Origin: Nemertoderma westbladi
Lineage: Eukaryota; Xenacoelomorpha; Nemertodermatida; Nemertodermatidae
Assembly (NCBI GenBank): GCA_032718475.1
Contig: JAUCBJ010000675.1
Location: forward strand, 124,001 to 188,000
Length of the DNA stretch: 64,000 nt
Direction: 5' to 3'
Every line of letters starts with the position of its first letter. Positions within the stretch are counted from its first letter, which is position 1. Positions 19,401 through 27,403 of this stretch are shown piece after piece. The notes beneath the pieces were generated by a model that had not been told where the DNA came from, searched no databases, and saw nothing but the letters and a program-made list of their open reading frames with translations. The translations under genes and the position numbers were made by a program.

Positions 19401-20224
19401 ACCTTGGTGTACCTGAATGTCCTGTCAATTATAGATCGGTAGCAATGCTGATCGGGACAGACCAATTCAACCTACATCAAGTGTGGGAAACCAGACCATC
19501 GGCAGTCGTAGCGGGAAACGCATACGCCTGTAGAACGCCGATAGGGTGGTATACTCGAGCGCCTGTGCGCACACTGGATATAAGTGACGAGGAAGACGAT
19601 ATACAAAGTACATGTAGTTTATTAACTACAACGTCGACTCATTCCTTTTCACACGACGTGGACCATACTACACTACATTCGACAAAACATGACACGACGT
19701 GTGTAGCTAGTATGATAAGTCACAAGGAGCAGCTAATCCACCAGGTGAGTTTAGAACTTGGGGAGAAGACGAGTCAGCCAGAGATTCCATCGACGACAGA
19801 TGATAACGCCGGAAGGCTTGCGAGTCTACCTACACCAATAACCTCAACAATGCCCGTCGATATCGATGATGACGCATTAAGAAATCATCAAGTGGAACAA
19901 GCTGCATTAGACAAAGAATTAACGGAGAAGACTATCAGGTGGTTAGAACAAGATACAGCCGAACCTGGTAGCTACGAACCATGTATGTCGGAACAAGAGA
20001 AAGAATCTTTGAAGATCATGGAAGATACTATCCGCCAGACGGAGGACGGACATTATGAGGTAGGGATGCTATGGCGTGACCAACGTCCTAAACTCATAAA
20101 TAACTATCCACTAGCTTTAAGACGTTTACACTCGATACGACAACGTCTATTAAAGGACGAGAAAGCCCATCTGCAGTATAATACTCAGATGGAGACGTAC
20201 TTAACGAAGGGATATGCTATCTGA
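16475..20224 (+). CDS. BEL1 gag-protease: capsid-like region, zinc knuckles, retropepsin
   Basis: This continues the gag frame after the TGA at 16472. Numbering from Met 16559, there is coiled coil to about residue 80 and then a Pro/Thr-rich region with an 84-bp duplication (17211-17362). The BEL-type capsid region (about 440-630) contains PVQQPPKFSSSSKHWHTFVD and YLLQTLSGEPKRLAETFVG. Zinc knuckles follow near residue 718: CWRCTRHGHVRKDC and CPSCGRNHDGLLHT, the usual BEL/Pao pair. A retropepsin follows near residue 850 with active site LDSASS and the later LIGTD segment. The frame ends in TGA at 20222-20224, just before RT. The following frame is in phase, so this is another single-codon block, probably a former CGA. 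Confidence 0.88.
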   Translation, partial: QTAAAELERQTAAAELERERLVSEARAEMKTQQIKAQSAIRQAEFEAQRQQTEQREKTAKLHFELEKKARELANAEEDLDQKARDRSMRSRDGHDLDQIEVRHRQIQERKKEGSVGAPGRERHLVKDLCQRFPQVTPMFAPIMTKEPVSIAGSSDISPIHGATEHRLVIPDKFIPSRATSSPILKVKVSNPPTTDRSSLLTGPALLTTKQVSPPLTPKPVTHYEYPMTFRPTRPVDSNAVTRPPIQFTSQSTTSRKTCEPTEQRRPVDTRPFNQFTSQSTTSRKTCEPTEQRRPVDDVPKRNVRIRTMQRTRARRPPYPDDSSTSSESDYPKREVFRTGAADEYKRERSDNSFVDNPPRNTPTQKALQPTDAISTQQFADILRPVVNKLAQIEERLEEAQTDSSRNTEFEHNRHPKEPQRPIPSKNTSYQGKAPRRDINQITNQGRETLNVAEEIAKFAARQGLPVQQPPKFSSSSKHWHTFVDYIESQIAVCAFTSREKFNYLLQTLSGEPKRLAETFVGVPDAFELAYDRLTSIYGGTVSMARSVIEELCKGGAITKPVDLLKLADEIKNAITTLRSIGQLEYGNTPTVLLKIIGRLHHRLRREWRKIEYQREERGGFLKLEDVYLLISREAVVETRSNYTDQHIVAEGITLPSSNRQKPQTTSTKTATYATPTETRQFSDGSRVSAPIGIKQTRQQLSTDFSGCQYCEHLGKRYIGHKLRGCRQFRELNSEERRLQIRPLDSCWRCTRHGHVRKDCPNTDTCPSCGRNHDGLLHTDSHTPTKRFAREHPEAAAKCNTAYNNRESKTTPTFVTHIRDCFSEQSGSSDEESEDDDVYSDGDEQPSIALLTTDQLKGFSVIPIKITGTKGSKRIYAILDSASSHSYVDEQIADVVTDLRQGKNISYTVSSMHGQRAIPVTRVKLNLDTLLPKSQNSEKERSLLPFKDLTFAATKDFSNLLGPVPEQSLEDRKYFRHLGVPECPVNYRSVAMLIGTDQFNLHQVWETRPSAVVAGNAYACRTPIGWYTRAPVRTLDISDEEDDIQSTCSLLTTTSTHSFSHDVDHTTLHSTKHDTTCVASMISHKEQLIHQVSLELGEKTSQPEIPSTTDDNAGRLASLPTPITSTMPVDIDDDALRNHQVEQAALDKELTEKTIRWLEQDTAEPGSYEPCMSEQEKESLKIMEDTIRQTEDGHYEVGMLWRDQRPKLINNYPLALRRLHSIRQRLLKDEKAHLQYNTQMETYLTKGYAI

Positions 20225-22033
20225 ATGACTAACCCAGAGATTGTGACAGACCAGACATACTACTTACCACATCACTACGTGAGACACCCCGATAAACCAG
20301 ACAAAGTATGTGTAGTCAATGACTGCGCGGCTCTGTTTGAGGGAATGTCCCTCAATAGCGAGTTGATGGATGGACCAAACATGAATAATTATCTTATGGG
20401 GGTGATTATGCGCTTCCGTCAGCGTCAAGTAGCCTTTACTTGTGACGTCGAAGCTATGTTTCACCAAGTGAGAGCGTTAGAGCGAGACAGAGACAGTTTG
20501 AGGTTCCTCTGGTATCCGGAAGGAGACTTAAGTCTACCACCGGCGACTTACCAAATGCAAGTTCGCGTTTTCGGTGCCAGGGACAGCCCAAACTGTACGA
20601 TGTACGCCCTAAAGCAAGCCGCTAGGGATCAGAAACACATATATGACCCAGAGATAATTAAGATTGTAGAACGTGACTTTTACGTCGACGACGGTTTACA
20701 GAGTTGTGACACAGTAGAACATGCTATAACAGTAGCACATCAATTACGGGACTGCTTAGCGGGCGGAGGTTTTAACCTCACCAAATTCGCCTCAAACAGT
20801 GCCGAATTGGTAGACTCATTCGGAACGACTGAGCGTGGAGGTGGTGACATAGACCTAGAGTTCGAACCACTACCGACGACCAAGGTGTTGGGGCTCTTTT
20901 GGGACCCAAACACGGACAACTTTCGAGTGAAGGTGAGACTGGACAGTCAAGAAAACACACTGACAAAGAGGTCCTGCTTGTCAAAATTGAGTCGATTGTT
21001 CGATCCATTAGGATTCATCAGTCCAATAATACTGCAAGCCAGAATTTATATGCGCAGTATTTGGAAGGATGGACTAACATGGGACGAGCCGATCTCATCA
21101 GACCAAGTGGACTTATGGAAAACCTGGGAGGCAGAATTATCTTCGCTAGAGGATTATTCCATACCCAGAGTCTACTTTCCATTACAAACGACATTTCCTG
21201 ACAACTTGGAATTACATTGTTTTTCCGACGCCAGTGACAACGGCTTTGGTGTGGCAGCGTACTTGCGCAGACAAGTAGACTCAGAAGAGTTTGATGTTTC
21301 GCTCATTACTTCTAAGGCAAAAACAATGCCTACTAAGTATATGACGACACCACGAGCTGAGCTACAAGCCACAACCCTGTCTACCACAATCGTGAACCTT
21401 ATACAGACTGAACTACAGTCAAGTTTACAGATATTTTATTGGACTGACGCGACGTTGGTTTTATTTTACATAAACAACGACACACTTGAATTCAAGACAT
21501 TCGTAGCTAACCGTCGCGCAGAAATTCTAGACCGTTCAATAAAAGACGATTGGCGACATTGTCCCGGACCACAAAACCCAGCCGATATTGCATCAAGAGG
21601 AATGATGCCTGAGGAATTCTGTAAACCGGAGAACAAAGAATTTTGGCAACACGGACCACTGTTCTTGCAGGGATCAATACAACATTGGCCGCCACTATAC
21701 GACAACAAGTCTAACACTATCCCTAAAGACGCGGAAATTAAAAAACCAAAGAAAGGGAAAGCAAAGAAAAAGACGGCGGCTAAACTCAAGAAAAAACCGA
21801 AGGCGAAATGGAAAGCGATAACTTCAAAGGTCAAGAACGGAAGACTTGCGAGCCTTTCTATACCAGACATATATATCGCCAGACGGTCAACCAGACACGT
21901 TACTAGACGGTCAACCAGACACGTTACTAGACGGTCAACCAGACACGTTACTAGACGGTCATTCAGACACGTTACTAGACGGTCAACCAGACGTTTTGCC
22001 AGACATGTCACAAAATGTTCTACCAGACACTAG
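20225..22033 (+). CDS. BEL1 pol: reverse transcriptase and RNase H
   Basis: This is in phase with the preceding gag-protease frame. RT occupies about residues 10-260: VAFTCDVEAMFHQVRAL carries the first catalytic aspartate and FYVDDGL (residues 152-158, nucleotides 20678-20698) is the catalytic YxDD. The region RTKR/KRSCLSKLSRLFDPLGFISP marks the end of RT. RNase H follows with LHCFSDASDNGFG (about residue 330), TTPRAELQATTLS, FYWTDATLVL and HCPGPQNPADIASRG, all typical of BEL/Pao. The last 60 residues run into a 24-bp minisatellite in a second open phase; the functional frame most likely shifts near 21840-21870 into the integrase frame. All catalytic residues that I can check are kept. Confidence 0.92.
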   Translation: MTNPEIVTDQTYYLPHHYVRHPDKPDKVCVVNDCAALFEGMSLNSELMDGPNMNNYLMGVIMRFRQRQVAFTCDVEAMFHQVRALERDRDSLRFLWYPEGDLSLPPATYQMQVRVFGARDSPNCTMYALKQAARDQKHIYDPEIIKIVERDFYVDDGLQSCDTVEHAITVAHQLRDCLAGGGFNLTKFASNSAELVDSFGTTERGGGDIDLEFEPLPTTKVLGLFWDPNTDNFRVKVRLDSQENTLTKRSCLSKLSRLFDPLGFISPIILQARIYMRSIWKDGLTWDEPISSDQVDLWKTWEAELSSLEDYSIPRVYFPLQTTFPDNLELHCFSDASDNGFGVAAYLRRQVDSEEFDVSLITSKAKTMPTKYMTTPRAELQATTLSTTIVNLIQTELQSSLQIFYWTDATLVLFYINNDTLEFKTFVANRRAEILDRSIKDDWRHCPGPQNPADIASRGMMPEEFCKPENKEFWQHGPLFLQGSIQHWPPLYDNKSNTIPKDAEIKKPKKGKAKKKTAAKLKKKPKAKWKAITSKVKNGRLASLSIPDIYIARRSTRHVTRRSTRHVTRRSTRHVTRRSFRHVTRRSTRRFARHVTKCSTRH

Positions 22034-24170
22034 TGACATATTGACAAATAGTAAAGCCGCAGTTTCTCTATTGGAGCGGCCTTCTATTGACAAACAACCA
22101 GACACGTTACCAGACGGTCAACCAGACACGTTACTAGACGGTCAACCAGACACGTTACTAGACGGTCAACCAGACGTTTTGCCAGACATGTCACAAAATG
22201 TTCTACCAGACACTAGTGACATATTGACAAATAGTAAAGCCGCAGTTTCCCTATTGGAGCGGCCTTGTATTGACAAACTACCAAATTTGACACACTTGAG
22301 CAACCATAAGCACAGTGAAACCTCATGTATTACAGATGTGGGTAGTACCTACGCTAATGTAAATACAGGTGTTACTTTGTGCTCAAGAGACATACCAAAC
22401 TTGCAACCTATGGTGAGACCTGGGATTAATATCGGCAGAAAATTAAGTTTACCGAAACCCACTGATCCCATAGAGTTCAAACCACCATTAACGATCGACT
22501 TACAAAGTACTGACAATCAAGGTAAGAAGACGAAGAAGGACAAATTACTTGTAGACCCGGACGGATCAACAGTCAACAAGGGAATACTTACCGGCGGACC
22601 CGTGGGCCCTTCTAGTAAATCAAAACCTTCCAAATTCTCCATTGACTTACCTGATGACGTCACAAATACTTACGTCGACCGTATTGTAAACTTAACAGAC
22701 TCTTGGACAAACGCTTGCCGAAAATTAGCGTGGATTGTACGTTTTGTACAATACGTTAAAGGCAAACGAGACTTTACACGTCGACTTACATTGACTGAGA
22801 TTGACAGGTGTGAAATTAAATTAATTCGCCATTACCAACTGCGATATTTCGCGCGCGAATTCACATCTATAAATCAAGGTCAACCAATCAAGTCGTCACC
22901 AATATTGAGTTGGAGTCCGATAATTTATAATGGCTTAATTTGTCATAAATCTCGGCTTCAAAACATTGACTTTAACACAAACTTTAGATACCCAATAATA
23001 ATACCGCAACATCACGAACTACAACGTGCAATGATACTGGACGCACATTTACATCTGAAACACGCTGGAAGACACCACTGTCTTTCCTACTTACGTACAA
23101 GATTTGTATTAATTAGACCCAGTAAAGCGTTAAGTTCAGTGACACGTACGTGTATTATTTGTAAAAAGGTACACTCCAGAATAGGTACCCAAGAAATGAG
23201 TGAACTTCCACAAGCACGACTTCAAGCATTCAGACCACCTTTTACAGAGACTGGAATTGATTGCTTTGGTCCCATACATACGAAACGTGGACGTATACTA
23301 GTAAAACGCTGGGGACTGATTTTCACATGTATGTCCAGTAGGGCAGTTCATATTGAACGTGTGATGGATCTTTCCACCAACGCGTTTATACTAGCATTGC
23401 GGCGATTTATCGCTAGACGCGGACTAGTGAAATGCTTGTACTCAGACCAAGGTACAAACTTTGTTGGTGCTCGAAATGAGATTGCTAGAGCCTTTAAGAA
23501 ATTTGATCATGATCAAATCTCAAACGAACTACGTCCTCACAAGATTGTTTGGAAGTTTAATCCTCCAGATAGTCCATGGAGAGGCGTAGTCTGGGAGAGA
23601 TTGATTAGATCTATAAAAACAGCCATGGCAAAGGTCATTCCAGTAAACCACATTTTGACAGACGACCAACTGACAACACTGTTTGTTGAAATCGAGGCAA
23701 TACTAAATACTAGACCAATAGTATTAGTATCCGATGACAAACAATCCCAGTTTGCTTTGACACCGGCACACCTGCTAATGCAGGCACCGACGACATTAAC
23801 GCCTATTTCTTTTCCAATGGAAGGCGATAGCTACGGTAGAAAAGCGTGGAAAATCACGCAACTACTGGCTAACAAATTCTGGGAAATATGGCAAAACCAT
23901 TATTTGCCCTCTATTTCTGCCAGAACAAACTGGTACAATAACACCCGCGCATTAAAGCCGGGAGATCACGTGCTGTTGGCAGAAGTGAATCTAAAAAGAC
24001 GCTTCTGGATAACAGGTGTAATTTTAGCCACACATCCATCTATGGATGGAGTGACAAGAACTGTGACGGTACGGACAATTGACGGTCGTACAGTAGACAG
24101 ACCGACTCAACGTCTCGTACTTCTTGAAGAGGAGACTTCCTGGAGACTACAAATCTCCAACAAATGTTAG
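21846..24170 (+). CDS. BEL1 pol: repeat linker and integrase
   Basis: The frame of 774 codons starts in a 24-bp minisatellite encoding PDTLLDGQ (arrays at about 21873-21990 and 22098-22170, within a larger duplication of about 175 bp). An unstructured linker follows. The BEL-type integrase begins with its zinc-binding region (HAGRHHCLSYLRTRF...CIICKK, about residues 405-441). The DDE core has D in GIDCFGPI (about 470), D in SDQGTNFVGA (about 532) and E in WRGVVWERLIRSIK (about 583). The C-terminal domain reads GDHVLLAEVNLKRRFWITG. The triad is complete, so the enzyme could be active if expressed. It is out of phase with RT-RNase H. The initial TTG is not a plausible start, so expression requires a frameshift or the break is a mutation. 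Confidence 0.9.
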   Translation: MRAFLYQTYISPDGQPDTLLDGQPDTLLDGQPDTLLDGHSDTLLDGQPDVLPDMSQNVLPDTSDILTNSKAAVSLLERPSIDKQPDTLPDGQPDTLLDGQPDTLLDGQPDVLPDMSQNVLPDTSDILTNSKAAVSLLERPCIDKLPNLTHLSNHKHSETSCITDVGSTYANVNTGVTLCSRDIPNLQPMVRPGINIGRKLSLPKPTDPIEFKPPLTIDLQSTDNQGKKTKKDKLLVDPDGSTVNKGILTGGPVGPSSKSKPSKFSIDLPDDVTNTYVDRIVNLTDSWTNACRKLAWIVRFVQYVKGKRDFTRRLTLTEIDRCEIKLIRHYQLRYFAREFTSINQGQPIKSSPILSWSPIIYNGLICHKSRLQNIDFNTNFRYPIIIPQHHELQRAMILDAHLHLKHAGRHHCLSYLRTRFVLIRPSKALSSVTRTCIICKKVHSRIGTQEMSELPQARLQAFRPPFTETGIDCFGPIHTKRGRILVKRWGLIFTCMSSRAVHIERVMDLSTNAFILALRRFIARRGLVKCLYSDQGTNFVGARNEIARAFKKFDHDQISNELRPHKIVWKFNPPDSPWRGVVWERLIRSIKTAMAKVIPVNHILTDDQLTTLFVEIEAILNTRPIVLVSDDKQSQFALTPAHLLMQAPTTLTPISFPMEGDSYGRKAWKITQLLANKFWEIWQNHYLPSISARTNWYNNTRALKPGDHVLLAEVNLKRRFWITGVILATHPSMDGVTRTVTVRTIDGRTVDRPTQRLVLLEEETSWRLQISNKC
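21873..22275 (+). repeat. 24-bp minisatellite inside BEL1 pol
   Basis: The unit CAGACACGTTACTAGACGGT plus CAAC is repeated about five times, then again three to four times. The two blocks are embedded in a duplicated segment of about 175 bp that includes VLPDMSQNVLPDTSDILTNS. Because 24 is a multiple of three and the unit lacks stops in two phases, both the RNase H frame and the integrase frame stay open across it. Confidence 0.85.
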
Positions 24171-24837
24171 TAAATAATTAGGAGTTTACAAATAGATTTC
24201 CACGTACCTGTACACCGTAGTAAGGACAGCGGTAGAATTCCATTGTCTTTATATGTGAACATTGAGGGTAGTACCCTTATGTGTCACATAGGAGCGGGAT
24301 TTGTAGGTATAAGAAATGGAATTCTACTTGGAACTCACAATATTGAGACATTTTCGAAATTTTAGACAATCCATTTGGATTTGAAAAATTTTTAAAATTT
24401 TCTCCAGTGAATAGATTTCAGGGTACAGTCGGGTGGAACTTAAAATTAGAGAAACAAGAGGAAGACTTGCGAGCCTTTCTTAAAATTTTAATTAAATTTT
24501 ACACAGTCTTGTTTCAATAAGTTACGTCAATAAATAGACTCCCCTATATTTATTACTAATTCTTGACTGCTTATTTTCTGATAATAGTTTGGGATCAAAA
24601 AGTGAGTATTTTAGACTCACAGCCAGTTTAGCCCAAATTCGTTTTTATTTCGGCAAAAAATTTTAGATAAGAAGCAGCGTGTCATTAAAGAAACCCTAGA
24701 TCTTAGGCTATGGGTAGGAGGTTAGAGCGTTGTCGAGCCCAAAGGGCAGACGGAAACTCTCACGTCTCCTCACAACTAACTACAAACTCTGTTGTATTCC
24801 CTCTAGTAGTAATGATTATGTAACTACACCTCTAATT
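24171..24837 (+). other. BEL1 spacer between integrase and ORF-A
   Basis: No coding signal is visible. It contains one copy of the dispersed palindrome (24460-24479). A pyrimidine-rich stretch ending ATAG near 24590 could act as a splice acceptor for a spliced transcript of ORF-A, as for env in retroviruses; this is inference only. The open frame upstream of ATG 24838 begins at a TTG and is unlikely to be used. Confidence 0.5.
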
Positions 24838-25902
24838 ATGGAGAAGGAGATACATGGAGAGCCGAGATGGGGATATGATATCCAAGAGGAGGCAGCAGCG
24901 CCATTCGAAAGATTTGGAGCCAAGGACTACACTATATTTGGTATAAAAGAATTATCAGAAAGTACTGCGAAACTCGCGAGAACTAAATATGACTCGAATG
25001 TATTAAAGAGAAGGCAAAACGCATTAAATGAAAGAATCGAAAGCTTGCGCAAAACCTTCAATGAACTTTACCCGTACGACGCTTTGTGTGATACGGGAGA
25101 CATTTGCGAAGACCCCGATACTGAAATTAGTCGTTTGTATCATACCATGCAATACCTAAAGGCGCACAAACCTATGCCCGCGGTACGCGATGAATTCGAT
25201 GGAATGCACCTTTACAGACGAACTCGAGGGGACGATAGAGAAACCAAGGAAGCATTTTCAGTTTATAAACTTTATTATCAATGCGGTTCTTGTATGCGCG
25301 AACAACGAAATGCGATTCCAATGCGTTTGAATAAGGAAAATCCCGAACCGATATTGGCGAGGTGTTCGAACCATCAACAACTACGCTACCAGGAAGGAGG
25401 GTATCCTTTATCAAATCCATATCATTCGTTTGCTATGACCGGACCAAAGGCGGGAGAAACTGTCGTTTACCCACCTAAGGTTGTTGAACCCGATGTATTT
25501 GAACTTACGCTGGACGAGGCGAATCAGTCAACCCGCGAAAAGAAAGAAGCTCTTAGCCTATACAGAGCCTACAAGGCTTTCGAGAAAGGTGAGATGGAAG
25601 AATGGGGCGGAAGACTCGCGAGCCTACCTTACCATTGGACGTCACACGATCAAACTCCAGCTAAGGAGATGACACCGGAAGTTTTCGAGAGCATAAACTT
25701 TGCTCAAAACGTTATTCAGAGACTACAGATTGCATCCCCGGAGAGGACAAGAGAAATGCAACCATATAGTACTTCAACTACGAAACCATTGAGTACGACA
25801 CTCAATTTTCCTATTAGTATACCAGTCCGACAGGATACGACGTACGAAATACCCATCGTGACCCATCGTGGTTTCTTCCTGCAGTTGTTTTCAGCGATAT
25901 GA
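24838..25902 (+). CDS. BEL1 ORF-A, accessory protein with CxxC...CxxH motif
   Basis: Unknown protein of 354 residues counted from the first in-frame ATG. It is mostly charged and helical (LKRRQNALNERIESLRKTF), followed by ISRLYHTMQYLKAHKPMP. It then has a probable zinc site, C149-x2-C152 (YYQCGSC) with C176-x2-H179 (ARCSNH). It lacks a signal peptide and a membrane segment, so it is not an envelope protein even though it sits in the env position. Residues translated from the 25609 palindrome copy read GRLASL. A related protein lies at the same place in the inner BEL2 copy (45453-46973): both have a RLY-x-TM-x-YL core and the Cys/His site. Its stop codon overlaps the ATG of ORF-B (ATGA at 25899-25902). 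Conservation of position and core suggests function; the nature of that function is unknown. Confidence 0.75.
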   Translation: MEKEIHGEPRWGYDIQEEAAAPFERFGAKDYTIFGIKELSESTAKLARTKYDSNVLKRRQNALNERIESLRKTFNELYPYDALCDTGDICEDPDTEISRLYHTMQYLKAHKPMPAVRDEFDGMHLYRRTRGDDRETKEAFSVYKLYYQCGSCMREQRNAIPMRLNKENPEPILARCSNHQQLRYQEGGYPLSNPYHSFAMTGPKAGETVVYPPKVVEPDVFELTLDEANQSTREKKEALSLYRAYKAFEKGEMEEWGGRLASLPYHWTSHDQTPAKEMTPEVFESINFAQNVIQRLQIASPERTREMQPYSTSTTKPLSTTLNFPISIPVRQDTTYEIPIVTHRGFFLQLFSAI

Positions 25903-27403
25903 GTAAGATATATGATTTACGTAGACATATTACTCAAAAGGTCGTGTATAACGTTCCACCTCATATTCAAGACTTTATTTATTTAAGGAACTGGATAGAG
26001 CTGGTGCTGATATAGCTCCGAGCAATTTGAAAGGATATTTAACCAGAACGATTCGTTTATGGATTGGAACCGGAACCTTCGAGTCGGATACAGATATTGC
26101 CGCGGATTGGCGAGGTAAGGTTATTCGTTTCGAAGATGATAAGGACATAGAGAAGATTTGGCAACCTACGGAAGAATTGTTGGATGAATGGAATAGAACG
26201 TTTAGATCGTTTCAGGAAAATGGTTACATGTTTTACGATAACAAGGGCGGCAGTCATCAACAGAGTTTGACTTCTAAGACTATACAAATTAGAGCGGCGG
26301 ACGGAGTCCTGCACGTTTTCAGTAGACAGAGGAGCGACAAACGAATGCCGATACCTCCAGCAAATACAAAGCGACACCATCTTATCACTGACATAGTAAA
26401 GAAGACGGACCAAGCTTGTAATATCGACGCTAGAATGCTACCGAAGATGGTAAGAAACATGATTTTAGATAAAACTGTTGTAAAGATTGGATCAGGAGTA
26501 AGGGAGGACTTAATTAGCGACTTCGCCGGCATGACGGACAGCGATGACCGACTACCGACACCTTACGTCGACACTCGACCTCTTATTTTGTGGTCTATAG
26601 AACAGGGATATTTTCGTGAGTATAATACTCAGAAGACTGGAACTGGATACATTTCCTACCTGTTATTCAATTGGGATTATAAGGAAAGTAAGAGAACCAA
26701 GTATATTGAGACTTATGGAGAAGGTGATACTCCAGATATGAGTGAGTTTGAATCACAGCTTAAATGGAGAGGATGCGTGTATTGGGCTATTACGTCACCT
26801 CCAAGAGCGGTCCTACAATATTATTTAGCAATAGAGTCGTCAGTGAATGTTTGCCTAATTGCCGACATTGTGTCTCGGACTCTTAAAAGACATCCACTTT
26901 GTCTCAGAGAAGATCATACGTTCTACATGGAAGGGAGAATTCATACCGACGTGTTTAGACGATTCCTTGAACCCTTCTACAACTCCGACGCTCAGTGTAA
27001 TGCCTTTACTCGAGCAGGATTTAGTATATTTCGAGACGTGTATCTTCGCTGTGCGGGATCTCTTATCGAAAGACCATCTATGTTTACATTGTTACCCTAT
27101 GAAGGAGAACGTATCGTGGAGATTACGGATGAATCACGGCAGACGCGCGCGCCTATCGGTCACCTTGGTGATGATTTCGAAGTAACTACTACGATCACTG
27201 ACGATCCTTTAGAGGAACTTCTTGAGATAGAAAGGAACCTCCCGAAGAAATCTCAGACGGAGATTCGACAACTTGAAGCAACAGATGCTATAGTTTGTAT
27301 ACAACCCTCAGAAACCTACCAACCCATAGATCCAGATGATTACGATTATAGTGTGGGAGGAAGCGCTCGACCGATTGGAGATCTTATATACGAACGAGTG
27401 TGA
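25899..27403 (+). CDS. BEL1 ORF-B, degenerate DEDD exonuclease-like domain
   Basis: The ATG at 25899 overlaps the ORF-A stop. Its frame (MSKIYDLRRHI...) shifts by one near 25980 into a 458-codon frame. From residue 45 of the latter, the order of elements follows WRN/RNase D/EXD1-type 3'-5' exonuclease domains: helix TEELLDEWNRTF, strand FYDNKG (motif I, DxE expected), SKTIQIRAADGVLHVF, VVKIGSGVREDLISDF (motif II with its Asp at 161), PYVDTRPL, and LQYYLAIESSVNVCLIADIV, where Y-x3-D is expected. Two of the expected acidic residues are replaced. If the fold is right, it may bind RNA without cutting, as EXD1 and Egl do. This is a by-eye match and needs profile search. The frame ends in TGA at 27401 but continues in phase into zinc knuckles. 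Confidence 0.5.
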
